Of a DNA stretch of 64,000 bases, positions 43,394 through 55,609 are shown one piece after another. Below the pieces are notes generated by a model, which was not told where the DNA came from, searched no databases, and worked only from the letters and a program-made list of their open reading frames with translations. The stretch lies in the NCBI GenBank assembly GCA_028554795.2, contig CM068835.1, positions 56,039,219-56,103,218 on the forward strand. Direction: 5' to 3'. Made by a program: the position numbers and the translations under genes. Position 1 is the stretch's first letter, and every line of letters starts with the position of its first letter. Source of the DNA: Sinohyriopsis cumingii. Taxonomy: Eukaryota > Mollusca > Bivalvia > Unionida > Unionidae.

Positions 43394-44635
43394 ATGTCAT
43401 TCTATGTATCTCCTTTTCCCATATGACTATACAGAATATGATGGAAGAAGCTACAATTCGATTGTGAATTCCAAGAACAAACATATTCCTTTTCGATGGT
43501 TGATTAACACCACTTACTGCAGTACAAAATATCTTCCCTTAATGGAGGCCCCTATTGAATGAAACATCATTAAGATCGTCACTTTTGCTTACTTTTCAGA
43601 CTGCATGCGTTAACTTTGTACTCTTTGATTTCGGTTAATTTTGTCTTCTAAGAAATTAGTCTCATCGGAATGTTTGTTTTGCAAACTTCGGCTACAAAAT
43701 GTCTTGCCGCGTGTGTAATATTTATAAAGACAAGGAATTCATTTGATGCGTTTGTTCACAATAAAGGAACAGTTCCATGCTAAGCGATACTGTATTGAAT
43801 TGAATCTAAAGTGATAAATGCTTTTCTATAATAAACAATTTACTACTTCTGTCAAAGGCCATTTATCGTGTCACCTTAATACTTTTAGGTACTTGATGTC
43901 TAAATTGGTAATTCAGTTATGGGGCAGAGTACGGCAAAATGGTATTAATTACACTATTAAACCAGTAAACACATACTAGATCAATATTGCATGAAATATT
44001 TGCATTATCCCACAGAAGGTTATAAACTGACAATGAATGCCAACACCAACCTTACCAGCTTATGGGTGATCTAGGTATCTAGGTTCTAGATGGAACCGTA
44101 CATATTGATGAAATATTGTATTCCTAGATAACGTTCTTCTGATTTCATTGCAACTCGAAATTAGGGTCTTTAGGTGAAGAAGCTAAGTGCATAAAAATCA
44201 TAGGAAATGTCGCAAATCTTCCTGAAAGCGATTCCATTGATTTAAGCATTGCATAATCTAAAATCGCTTGAGTAAACTAGATTGTATTATGGAGAAAGAC
44301 TAAACGTCTGTCAGATACATACTTAAATAATGATCTATTTCAAGAATTATATAAATCGCACTCAAGTGACTAAAGTAATTCGGTTATGACAATCAATAGT
44401 TAGGCTCTATACGTCTCATCTAGTATAGATTTACATTTGCCTAAACATGTTTTGTTTTTTCATTGTATTGTCAACGGTAAATAATAACAACTTGGTACAT
44501 AAACAGCAGTTGTTACAAGTACTAACTAGATAAGAGGGAGCTACGGAAGTAACGCCTATCAAAACAGTGGAAAAAATTGACAAGCGAGTACATGTATTTA
44601 TCTTAACTAAACAAGGATGCTTACCCAATACGGTC

Positions 44636-44638
<3 letters not shown>

Positions 44639-44719
<81 letters not shown>
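44639..44719. repeat. (TA)n microsatellite
   Basis: Eighty-one bases of uninterrupted TA dinucleotide. Confidence 0.97.
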
Positions 44720-44722
<3 letters not shown>

Positions 44723-45384
44723 TATGAAAATCCAATTGGCAAAGTTCCATCTTAGGCCAAATACAACAATATGTATAGTTATATTTACATTGAAACAATA
44801 TTTAAGGTATGTATGTCAGTATACACATTTTTATTGTTTTGGTTTTTGTCCGGACGGATTTAAATGAAGCACAGAATATAGAATAAGCATAATTTGCATC
44901 CTATATTTAACTTCGATCAAAATACATACTTTTCTCAATGTTTTCCTCATGCAATATTTGTTCCTTCAAAATTTTAGTGATTTTATTTTTCTTTAGATGC
45001 AGTCTTCGCCGTTAAAACCAGTGTGGGTCAGGTAACCAGAACATCACATATTGTTTTATTTGGTCTTATTTATGTCAAAGATATAATTAAAAACCAGATA
45101 TAAAATGATGTATTGAAACCCATACAGCCATGAATTTGGTTTTAAGAACTAAAGAAATAGGAATTCATTTAAAGTAAGCAATCAAGCAGTAAAAGGTACA
45201 TATTAGATGTATATAGTCACGGTGATGTTTTTGATTCTACCTAAATAGTAAGATTAATCTTATATGATAAACGGTTATAAAACTTAATGACCTTATTTCG
45301 AAGAATATATAACACAATCAATATTAAACAATAGTTTTCAAACATTCAGTAAAATATTAATGACTGCAAGACTATACGAGTATC

Positions 45385-45388
<4 letters not shown>
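44720..45388. other. Non-coding stretch, nothing recognised
   Basis: No supported gene or repeat. Confidence 0.45.
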
Positions 45389-45481
<93 letters not shown>

Positions 45482-45494
45482 GTAGGTAGGTAGG
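45389..45494. repeat. Compound (TA)n(GATA)n(GGTA)n microsatellite
   Basis: TA at 45389-45436, then GATA units at 45437-45480, then GGTA units to about 45494. Confidence 0.96.
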
Positions 45495-47692
45495 CAGATA
45501 GACATATATTCATTGCCTCATTAAAAGAACTACGTACGATACATTTCTAACGTTAGTAATTTCTAGCTTTCTGTACAAGTGTTTTAATGTAAGGATATGA
45601 TATGGTTTTATATAATATGAAATAGTCATAGAGTTTTTGATCGCATACATTTGGGGTGAAATAAATGGTTGTTTCAACATAACAAGAAAAGAAAGATAAC
45701 CTTTCTTTTGATTTTATCACAATCACTTTCAACATCTAAACAATTGAAAAATAAATACTTCGTCTTTCATGTTTGTACAGTCATTGAAAACATTACAATA
45801 TGAATATTTTCAGGCTTTATATCAACTCTGTGTAACTATTATGATTACCATGAATTTTATCAACTTGACAGATACTCTAGGGTTCCTCCTCTTTTCAAAC
45901 TAAAATGGTAAGAGGCACGCAGAGTTAAAGCTATCATAAAATAGCTTTGATAGGTATAGTTTAAGTACTTTTTCAAATTCTAATGTGCATCATAATTATT
46001 CTGTCATCTTTATTCTCTTAGTCTCCGATTTCTAGTCATCTACTTTCTCCGGTTCATCATTTATACATTCTTCAAACTCCCTATCCCGGTAGAGTACTCA
46101 ACACCATGGAAAAAAGTAAAATGCAGATCAATATTCATTAAAGGTATTTTGCCAGGTTAATTATAATCTGTTTTTAAAATTGTGATATTTTCCCGGTACC
46201 CTGGCGCAAACATATTCCAAGATAATCTGAATTGCCTTCTGATTATTTCTTTAAGTAATGCAGAGAACTAGGCTTAACGTAAAGTACACATATGCAAAGA
46301 GACGGGCGAGTGTGAAAAATAAAATGTTTATAAATCAAACTTAAAAGCTTTCCTTTGGATCTTATACACTGTAAAACGTAGAAAACTATTAATACCACGT
46401 TATCGGAAATAGATTTAAGTTTAGTATGCTCGAGTTATTTACATATTCCGAAAAACTTATCCTTTTGGTGAAGTAATCCAAAGGTAATCATTTCCATGCA
46501 TTGATCTATTGTGCTGCTAACTTTAAATGCAGCTCGCTAATGACGAGACTAATTGGTTTGCTTACTTAATAAACGAACCAAAATGAAAAGGAATGTTGTT
46601 TAGATTCAGAACTTGCAATAAGTCAGGTTCCGGCCTAACGCACGCCCTCCAACCTCGTCCACCCACAAATGTACTCGCTACTGGAATGCTTAGCGTTTGC
46701 TGGTGACACTTGTTCGTTCGTCATCGTGAATCATAATGATAACATGGAACTAATTTGCACAGTTCATGTGTGCAATGAGTTCTTTTCTGTTTTTAAAGAA
46801 AATGTTATTTAATCTAAGAGCTAATTTTAATGTTTATCAAATAAACGCTGATACATGTACTCGATATTCATGCTGTTCACATTTATATCAGTAGAACAAT
46901 TTTCAATACAACATATTCCTATATATACAGGAACATTTTCAAAAAGAAATTACATTGATTAATTAGCTATTTATCCGCATCAAGCTTGTTGCTCCATCTT
47001 CCATCTAATTCATCTGCATGCAAAATGAATTCATCCAAGATATATTTTAGATAAACGTCAGCATGTTTCACTTTCAAAAAGTATTGTTTTGTATAGTCTG
47101 AACAGACCTGTGACCTGTGGTGGTGCGCGGTATTCATATGAGCGATGTTTGAATTCTTAGGATTTATGAATTTTATGAATATGAAAACAATGAAATCTTG
47201 AGACCAATAATAAGCATGTATTTCAACTGATATCATCCTTTATTATTCGAATGACAGAGGTTTAATTGATAGATGTTGACATCAACTACGATTCTTATCA
47301 GATGATAAAAAGAAAACGGAAGATAATGGAAAGTCTCTTATTACAGACAATTGTAACCTGTAACTAGGAGGTTTACAATCAGGTGAATACTTTTCAGTTT
47401 CCGTAATTAAGCTCTCCGAGCTATATTCCAGTTTAATTAAAATTAGAGTCACTCTGAAATGTGTGAATATGCGACTGGCACATTAAGCTAGACAAAACAA
47501 GAAACTGTGATATAGTGCCTATTCAAGAGACTGTTGAAATGCATATGCTGTTATAAAAAATATATTTTATGGCCGAATACATTCTCTTACACTTTTCCCC
47601 GCATTGTCTTTCAAAGGAAACGTATAGGTACTTATTTAAGTACCTGCCTACCAATCTAACTACAGTTTGTTACGTACCTATTTACTCGTATG
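45495..47692. other. Non-coding stretch, no supported gene
   Basis: A GC-richer patch at 46625-46690 is unclassified. A minus frame of 89 codons (46967-47236) has no recognisable domain. Confidence 0.4.
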
Positions 47693-47856
47693 TACTAAAG
47701 CAGTGGTTCCCAATTTTTTTCGGTCCACCGCCCCCTTGGTTATCATGAGCGCCCCATCTTACCCCTAAAAGCATTACTAAACATTAGCATCCACCTCGGT
47801 GCCCCCCCGGGGGGGGGGGGGCGGTACCGCCTACTTTGGGAACCACTGTTCTAAAG
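47693..47856. mobile_element. hAT-superfamily MITE, 148 bp, with 8-bp target duplication
   Basis: The element spans 47701-47848. Its terminal inverted repeats are CAGTGGTTCCCAA on the left and TTGGGAACCACTG on the right, the typical hAT CAGNGGTTC start. It is flanked by 8-bp target duplications, TACTAAAG (47693-47700) and TTCTAAAG (47849-47856), with one mismatch. An 8-bp duplication is diagnostic of hAT transposases. The inside has no coding capacity, so it depends on an enzyme encoded elsewhere. A run of seven C followed by about thirteen G (47802-47821) forms a palindrome near the right end. Confidence 0.9.
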
Positions 47857-49037
47857 CATACGGTATATCTTACCTGGTGAAACGAGAGGCATTTTCTGCA
47901 AAACGGACAATATAATCCAGAAATGAAACACCCCATCAAATCCCTGAAACCTTTGCAAGAATTATTGTATTCTGAATGAAATTGGATATATACTTCTCAC
48001 ATCCGTGAATGATTTTGGTGTTAAAACAAAAGTTATTCTTATATCACTGTATCCAATATGGCTGATTTTGTTTCATCTTCGATAAAATCAGACTGAATGC
48101 TCCGCAATAGAATTCACACTTACATGTGATAATACCGGATATATTACACATATTCTGTAAATATTGTTTAAAGCCACTGGAAAATAGATGAATAATTTCA
48201 GGAATATAATGCACCAATTAGATGACACAATTGATTCAAATATATTCCACACATTGTCATATAATTTGGATATTATGCTTGGCCATTAAAATCTATGATA
48301 AACCAATATTGAACAACTCCATTGAATCTAACGTAATTCCGGTGAGAAACGTTGAGACATACATGCATATACAGGTGAAAGATAACTCTATTCAAATACA
48401 TATTTCCCAATATGGTCTCTGGCACGAAAACACATTTGCTTGGCAAAGAACCAAAGATTTGCTTTTATCACAGACACGCTCATATTTCAGTTGATATTTC
48501 AAAATAATTTACCCACATATTACTAAATATCTATACATGCACTTAAAAGAAATACAATATTGTAGATGTTAAGAATGTATCCTTTCTTTACTGTCTCAGG
48601 TTTCCAAGAAGGAATGTACATCCTTGCTCTGCACTTTCAAGAAGTAAATTCGTCTCCTCGACTCCCTTTTCGGATAGATCCATGCACTCCATAAGTTTGC
48701 GTTAAACGCCAACTTGAACCCAGAACTGGCCACACATATTCCATTCATTTAAACATATATTTCTTTTGATCTTATCTTTAGAGATCACAAATCGATAATC
48801 CAAACCATGCCTGCATTTTTCCGATTACAAATGGGACCATTGGTGCATGCTTTTATTTTCTTTGTTTTACTTTGTGTTTCGGAGAGTTATTTCCACATTC
48901 TCTTTTCTAAACTCAAGCCTCAAATACATTATTAATCAAATCCGTTAAAGACTAATGTTTGATATACGTATTGAAAGTGCGGATATTGTTGCAAATACAA
49001 AACCATACCTTGATGTGTTTTGTAAAGTAAGAGTTCA
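47857..49037. other. Non-coding stretch, nothing recognised
   Basis: No supported gene. A 90-codon plus frame (48222-48494) has no recognised domain or splice signals. Confidence 0.4.
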
Positions 49038-49222
49038 TTAAACTTTGCACTGATGGTTAGCAGAAGCAGGGTTTGTTTCTAAATTAATTTTTATGAAAAT
49101 GTAGGCATTCCCATCAGGATTCTGACTTTTAAGACCTTTTCTTCTTTTTGCTTTCTTATCCACTGTGCGTTTAGAGCGGGCATGTCTGATGATTCTCTCA
49201 TTGGATTTTGTCGAAATATTCT
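49038..49222 (-). CDS. Candidate 3'-terminal exon, unknown protein
   Basis: Minus strand. A strong acceptor (TTTGTTCTGTTTTCAG) precedes 49222. In phase 0 the frame is open for about 60 codons to a stop, with a basic stretch (RSKRTVDKKAKRRKGLK). A second frame is also open for about 42 codons (QNPMRESSDMPALNAQW onward), so the true phase is unclear. The open frame upstream of the acceptor reads as AT-rich intron. It could be the end of the gene whose first coding exon is suggested at 54744-54631, since phases match, but that link is inference. Confidence 0.2.
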
Positions 49223-51330
49223 GAAAACAGAACAAATACACAAGATGCAGTATGCAAAGTAAAACGTAACAAGTAAATAAATTGAAACTAAATCGTAATT
49301 TATAGATAATGTTATGATTTTCATGATATCGGAAATCAATATATTTTAGGACTGGGAAATATAATAAATTTATTAATACAGCACTAATATAGGAGCTGAT
49401 TTTTTTCTCCCGGAAATTATTCAACATCTCCCTTACAGTACCAAAGACACAAATGTGATAATACAATCAAAATTAAATTGTCATAAAATTAGCTAAGGTT
49501 TTCTTCGGTCTCTATTTTACAACTTGATTTGCACACTGTAGCGGTGTTTTTATCCAAGGACGGGAAGGTAACCCACTGTAGCCTAATGTGAGGAGTATGA
49601 GAAAGAAGAGAAACCAACAACTTCAACTAGAATTTTGAGTTAAACGTTATACTGGAATACATTTTTTATAAACAATAGGTCGGGCTTATATCCTACTGGC
49701 TGGGTACACTCATGCTTGTCTCCTTTTGACCAATAAAAACGCGAGAAATTTGTCAGAGTCATTTTATGATATATTGACTTATATTGCTGATAAAATCATG
49801 ATGGACGACGATATTTACCATCTGCATACTGGTTTTGAAGCAAACTGTCAGATAAACGTGTTGTCATAAATTAATTATGTCAATCTGAGATTGGTTTTCC
49901 TTCTTTTTTCTTTAGTCTGTTGTCTAAGATACAGTTCCCTTTGCTCTGTGTAGGTGAATAGACGTGTAGGTAAGTATGTGTGCAGGTAACTTAGTTGCCT
50001 GGTTGGCTAGTAGAATTTAATGCATATTGAAACAGGACAAAACAACTGTGTATAAAAGACAATTACAAGACTCGATCGTTAATGGCATAACTACACTTAA
50101 ATGTATAAATCAGCTGTTACTGCGTTAAACTGTAGTCCATGAGAAAAGCATTAATATTTGTACCCTGATCTTTTCTTTCCGATTTGATATGCAGTGACTA
50201 ATGTTATATAGTTTCAACAGAAAGTAGCAGCGGCGTTATAGCCTAAAAAAATATTTTGGTAGCTCCGCCTTTGGGTTTTATAGTAAGATTGCAAATCAAA
50301 CAAGTGTCATTGGATCGATTTCGGAAAGATCACTCGCACTCCATGCCCAGTTCAGATGCAACTGTTAACGGATTCTTGATTATGTCCAAGTTAGTGCATT
50401 ACATTAGTAACATAGTCGAGGAACATTTTAAATTATATCCAATAAGCTGGATTTCGTCACTAATATGGAAAACTGAAAGAAATATATAAGGAACTTAATA
50501 ATAGTAAAAGTCATACAGGTCATGTAAGCGTTCACAACCGGCTATTTCAGTAATAGGTGTCATTGTTTAGAATTTTATGTTACATATCTTTAAATGGCGA
50601 ATATTAACTTTATTTGGACCCTCACGCATCCATATTCCTCTGGAATGTCATTATATCCACACCCCGAGCAGCACATAAGCCAAAAGCAATGTTAAAGTAC
50701 GTTGACGTTTTTGGACGAGATCAAACTCAAAGTATGATATGATAATCCGGGCTGAATGTCGCTTGATGAGTTGTCACAACGAAAGTTACGCATGTTGATA
50801 AACAAATTTTACCAACCCAGTTTGGGACGATTAGACTTGATATGCTATTTTCTTGACCCAGTTTAGTACCTTACCACCACTGTAACGGTCCATAGCAATC
50901 GATACTACTAGTTTGTAAGTTTCTTTATGATAGTTAAGTTGCAGAGCATTATATACTCAGGATTGAATAGACCTTCCTTCAACAACATTACTATTACATT
51001 TTAAAACATCAATTTATATTTAATTTAGGATGAGTAAACGAACGTACATCACCTGTATGACTTTTGCTGTAGTATTGTCATACAGTGAACAAACGTCCAT
51101 TATTTTGATAATTAAGCATCCTGTTTGCATTACATATCAATACAGTAAAACGTTAATCATTAATCCTTGACATTTTCCTATTATCTTTTCTGTAGCGCAG
51201 GCCAAAGATCCACTGGTTTAGCCATGTAAATTGTGAAATTCTAGCCATCATAAACTTGTAAAAGTGACAGAACTTCAACTGATAGACGTTTCTTATAGGA
51301 ATTACAAACATTATCATTATTATTATTAAT
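49223..51330. other. Non-coding stretch, nothing recognised
   Basis: No supported gene. A 77-codon plus frame (50256-50489) has no recognised domain. Confidence 0.4.
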
Positions 51331-51412
51331 AGTAGTAGTAGTAGTACTAGTGGTAGTAGTAGTGGTTGTGATGGTGGTAGTAGTAGTGGTGGTGGTAGTA
51401 GTTTCTGGATAA
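51331..51412. repeat. Degenerate (GTA/GTG)n trinucleotide repeat
   Basis: Irregular AGT, GGT and TGG trinucleotides. Minus-strand open frames through it read as poly-Leu/Pro and are repeat artefacts. Confidence 0.9.
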
Positions 51413-51569
51413 AGGTTATTACAAAATTGGTTTTGTCAAACATTATGGTTATTATTAAATTAGCTCAGAAATTTAGTGTGCATCAGTGGTAGCAGAACTC
51501 TGTGCTAAAGGATTGGACGTGAAGTCTTAAGATACAATATTATTAATCTTGAATTAATGCCAAAATGTA

Positions 51570-51820
51570 TATGTATTTGTTGTTGTTCTTGTCATTTTGG
51601 ACTTAGCGCTATTTTTCAGCTATGCATGGCAGCCAGTATCACTGGAGGATTAAGAACTCGGGGTAAACCTCGGCAAGTTCCACCGACTCACGGGACGCTC
51701 GTGGCAAACTTTCCCACATACCGACACTGGCAGAGCCCGAGACACGAACCCTGGCGGATTGAGGTGAGATGGCAGTGATCAGTAAAGGCGGGAATTTTGG
51801 ACCACTGTATCACACAGGAC
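51570..51820 (-). mobile_element. SINE family B, near-complete copy
   Basis: Read on the minus strand: a tRNA-like head CCTGTGTGATACAGTGGTCC (A-box region), then AGGGTTCGTGTCTCGGGC (B-box region), a GC-rich body, and a 3' end GCTGAAAAATAGCGCTAAGT leading into an AAC-rich tail. The same tail occurs at 29181 and the same head at 61996. Target duplications are not clear. The plus-strand open frame across it (51557-51778) is a by-product of the element, not a gene. Confidence 0.75.
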
Positions 51821-52313
51821 CCTGTCTAAGTATGTCTGTGTCTTGAACTAAAGCTTAAAACTCCTCACCCCTCTGATATGCTTGACTGTACAGCTGTATA
51901 GCTGTATAGTATATTTGTTCGAAGGTATAGTAGCGTGTCTATAAATACTTCTACCCGTGCTTACCTGTGTGATTGTATATTTTGGTTTTATGAGGGTACA
52001 GGAGTGTGGAGTGCAGGAGGTGTATTTTGATATAAATCAAAAAGAGGGTCCTGGATTGTAGAGTGTGTGGTTAGTATGCAGGGACTGGATAGTAATCAAA
52101 CTGTGGGTGCTGGAAAGCGACTTCTGGATTGCATATATGGTCTGTTTCGATTGTATCTGAACCTATTAACATTAACATTCTTGTTTGAGGCCATAAAATC
52201 GTTTGAGCCATTCGTTTACATGTCGTGTCACTATAGCTTCAAATCTACGATGTATTGTTAATTTCCCTTTTCAGGCTACACATTCTGAGGCTATACTATT
52301 ATCCCCATATTAA
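51821..52313. other. Non-coding stretch
   Basis: No supported gene. A small repeat of AGCTGTAT units occurs at 51890-51910. Confidence 0.4.
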
Positions 52314-52323
52314 ACCTACTGAC

Positions 52324-52650
52324 GACCGCTCCGGTGGCCTAGTGGTTAGAGCGTCCGCCTTGGATGCGGGAGGTCGTGGGTTCGATCCCCGGCCGAGTCA
52401 TACCAGAGACTTTAAAAATGGTACTAACAGCTGCCTCGCTTGGCGTTCAGCATTAAGAGGTTAGTGTTAGGACTGGTCGGCCTGGTGTCAGGATAATGTG
52501 ACTGGGTGGGACATCATGCTACATGTCTGCGGCATGATGCCCCAGTGCTAGACATCACTATAAACTGCCACATTGCAGACATCGTAGCGATATGACTGAA
52601 ACATTGTTAAAGCTACGTTAAAAATCAAAATCACAAATCACAAATCACAG
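52324..52650 (+). mobile_element. SINE family A, copy 4 (full length, best promoter boxes)
   Basis: Head with an intact A box TGGCCTAGTGG (52335-52345) and B box GGTTCGATCCC (52379-52389), central block, 3' end GATATGACTGAAACATTGTT, and an ATCACAA simple tail. It is flanked by target duplications ACCTACTGAC (52314-52323) and ACTTACTGAC (52651-52660) with one mismatch. The intact boxes suggest this is the youngest or best preserved of the four copies. Confidence 0.92.
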
Positions 52651-52696
52651 ACTTACTGACAATTGGGGCATACAATTTCCCGTACGTACCCAGAAT

Positions 52697-52960
52697 GATT
52701 CACAGAGAATTAACTCTATTAATGTTATCACGTATCCCCAATTAAGGCCATTGTAACATAGAATTTCCCGTGCAAGGCCCGGTTGTCCGCATTTGTTAAC
52801 CTCTTGACGCCTATATAATTATCCCTTGAGGCCGAATACCCACTCACAATTAATTCGGGCAGAAAAGGCAAAACGCTCATAATAGCTCTGAAGTCCAGGG
52901 TGCAGTTTCTGACGTATGATCTTTTCAAATTCCAGAAAAGGTAGAGAACAAAAAATGAAG
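52697..52960 (-). other. Higher-GC patch with coding-like minus frame, unclassified
   Basis: On the minus strand one frame reads KIIRQKLHPGLQSYYERFAF and continues to a GTGAGT donor-like site. Another frame further along also reads protein-like (YIGVKRLTNADNRALHG). The frame changes suggest a decayed gene or transposon fragment, but I recognise no family. It lies directly beside SINE A copy 4. Confidence 0.25.
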
Positions 52961-53616
52961 CCACATGATGTGATCTACAGCAAAAAGTGTATGCGTGCAT
53001 TCCATTTTAAAGTTACAATGCCCACACTGTGCATGCATTTCACCATTTTTCAATTGACCTAAAGTGGGAAGGAAAAAAATGATTTTAAAGAAAACGTGTA
53101 TGTGACATTTATCGCTGTTTGAAATGCTCAAGATGTTATGTTTAAAAGACGTTCCAATATTCAGTTTAGAATAAAGATGTGCCATTGTAAAATATGTAAG
53201 TCAGTTACGCTATTAAATAAAATATATTCGTAAATGCCAGGCCGAGTACTGCATTACATCAAACACAACATGAAAAGAGCATATCAAATAAGGATTAACT
53301 TTATTGGTAAAATATAAACTAATATCATAAAAATAAGTTTACTAATTCTTTAAAAATAAAAGTGCATTTTTAAATGAATTATCAATATAATATGATTAAT
53401 TATTAATAAAATACTTGATAGTAAGCATTATGCAAGCCATAATTCTTTATTATATAAATTGAGTTCTGATGAACTTTTATACATTTGTCAAGAATATATA
53501 AAGAACTTTTTTAAAATTTATTTATTTATGTATTTATTTATTTTCTATATCTTTAATAAGTGTGCGTTATACATAATAAAAATATTGATAAACTGTTTAT
53601 CTCTATTTAATCATGA

Positions 53617-53632
<16 letters not shown>

Positions 53633-53680
<48 letters not shown>

Positions 53681-53683
53681 GTG
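53633..53683. repeat. (GT)n microsatellite
   Basis: Fifty-one bases of GT with one TT interruption. Confidence 0.96.
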
Positions 53684-54630
53684 CCAACGGAATGCTGGAA
53701 TAATGTATGAGATCTCCATCCGACATTAGGAGTAAGTTAATCCGACGTAATAAGTAAGTAAAGAATTGATATAACATTATGTCACTGATACTAAGAAGCG
53801 TAAAATATTTAGCAAGTTCCGCTGCATATATAAACGCACGAGATAATTTCTAAATTTAGAACTGGATATTCCCCTGGAAAAGTTGCTGTTACACATAGAT
53901 ATAGCCTACAAATAATTCCTTATTACAGGCGCAGTAGGAGCAGTCACTACACGACGCTAAAAATAGATTTGGCATTTGTTCTCAGTTACAGCTTAGTTCA
54001 GTTACTGGGGAGAAATCTTTTGTTATCATGAAAAGGCCGTAGGAAAATATGTTTCAATCCAAAGGAAGTGCGGACAAATTTTGACAGAATATCAAGGGTA
54101 CCAAAGCAAAAAAATTTAGTGTAAAGATAAACGATCAGAGTGTCAGCCATGTTCATTAAGAATGCACTAAAACTTGCTGTGATACAAGGCAGCTGTACAT
54201 ACTAGAAACTATTCAGATTAAGATTTTCATATGCTTGTCTTTCATACAATAGGGCAACTGACCAACGTGAACTGTGGACACTCTAGTTTGTCCAATACGT
54301 CCTTTTGCACTGCATAAAAACAGGACGGTATCTCAAATCAAACGCTTTGTGTGAACTCTAATTTTCAAATTGTTTTCGTGCATATGTATTATCTTTCTTT
54401 TACGGTCCACGTGTTTCTGAACTTGAAATCTATGCGGTTACCTAGGATACATTTATGCCAGTAAATCCTTATTTGGAATTTCATTGTAAAATGTGAAATA
54501 TAAACATGAGTACGATAAACATACATCCGATCTCTTTATATTCATCACTTCTATCCTCACAGATCAAAACTATTATGACACTTAACTCTACTGTAAACAC
54601 TATTCACTTCTAACGAAAAATGAATCTTAC
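53684..54630. other. Non-coding stretch, nothing recognised
   Basis: No supported gene or repeat. Confidence 0.45.
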
Positions 54631-54775
54631 CTTACAATCCATTGTTTTCTTGGCGATGAATTTGGTCCCACTGCCTCTCATGACCACGTCTACGTTTTCG
54701 TCGTGGCAATTCTCGTCCCAACCACTCAAAAATCTCCTGTACATATTGTAAAGCTGATGAGAGGATCTGCCTCAA
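54631..54775 (-). CDS. Candidate exon with two open frames, unknown protein
   Basis: A 145-bp GC-richer block on the minus strand between TTATATTTCCAG and AAG|GTAAGA, both strong splice sites. One frame has an in-frame TGA, then an ATG at 54744 and 38 codons to the donor in phase 0 (MYRRFLSGWDENCHDENVDV onward, ending TMDCK), as a first coding exon would. Its ENVDVV...TKFIAKK part faintly recalls the start of a BTB fold, a weak impression. A second frame is open from the acceptor for 47 codons (ILSSALQYVQEIFEWLGREL, then a basic PRRKRRRG) and stops at TAA just before the donor. I cannot decide between them. No neighbouring exon is certain. Confidence 0.4.
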
Positions 54776-55512
54776 CTGGAAATATAAAACGAATATCTTC
54801 AATCAGCGAGCGAACCAATATTTAATTTTCTGTTGTTGTTTTCTTGCTAGGATTTTTAAAAACAATAAATAAATAAATTGCGACTCAGAAATAGATTGAA
54901 AAATTACTATTTTGGCTTAGATTCTATTACAAAATAATTCGTTCTATATATCAAATTAGCTAGAAGCAAAAACAATGTCTTTAAATTTTATGAAAAAATT
55001 GAAAAATATTCTGGTTGTAAAACAATAATTAACCTCCCTTCCCCCCAAATAAATTAAATTGTCGATCTCTAATGTTCTTCGCAAGATTACAGTTCAGTTT
55101 CTAAAGTTCTTCCCAAGAGCAGATTTTGAGTCGAGGGAAAGTTGAACTGGAATTTTTGAACCTAACTATTTAATATATAATATTATATATGTAGATCAAG
55201 CTAGTTTTTAGAATTAAGAGAGTTGATATAGTTGATATTAAAGTTGAATTATGACTTAATTTCATTTATTAAACTTACTCGAACATATGACAGGAAGTAT
55301 ACGAAGGTGATCAATGGAAACGTCCAAGTCAACACAGTGAGAGGGGATTCTATTAGCCAAAGCAGACAAAGGAGAGTAAGGTCACAGCAACTTTAAAAGT
55401 TACATTTTTGTTATAAACATTGAATATGTTCTAAAACCTACCGTGCAGTTACCGAACTAACAATGTTGATCCAGTCGAATGTGGAAGGATACGTTTAATA
55501 AAGAAAAATTAT
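54776..55512. other. Non-coding stretch
   Basis: No gene recognised. The sequence at 55460-55500 may belong to the left edge of the duplicated block that follows. Confidence 0.4.
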
Positions 55513-55545
<33 letters not shown>

Positions 55546-55581
55546 AACGCACACACACACACACACGCACATACACACACA
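55513..55581. repeat. Compound (TC)n(AC)n microsatellite
   Basis: TC units to about 55526, then AC with several interruptions to 55581. Confidence 0.95.
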
Positions 55582-55609
55582 GAGTAATACATAAACACGT
55601 TCACATTCT

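Noticed and set aside
51153-51443. Minus frame with poly-Leu/Pro, resembling a membrane segment
   Set aside because: It is the translation of a GTA/GTG trinucleotide repeat.
52324-52396. Genuine tRNA gene
   Set aside because: A and B boxes are intact, but acceptor-stem ends do not pair well and the sequence continues into the SINE body seen in three other places.
52255-52464. Plus frame with RSGGLVVRASALDAGGRG-like peptide
   Set aside because: It is the translation of the tRNA-like head of SINE A copy 4, a common false gene call.
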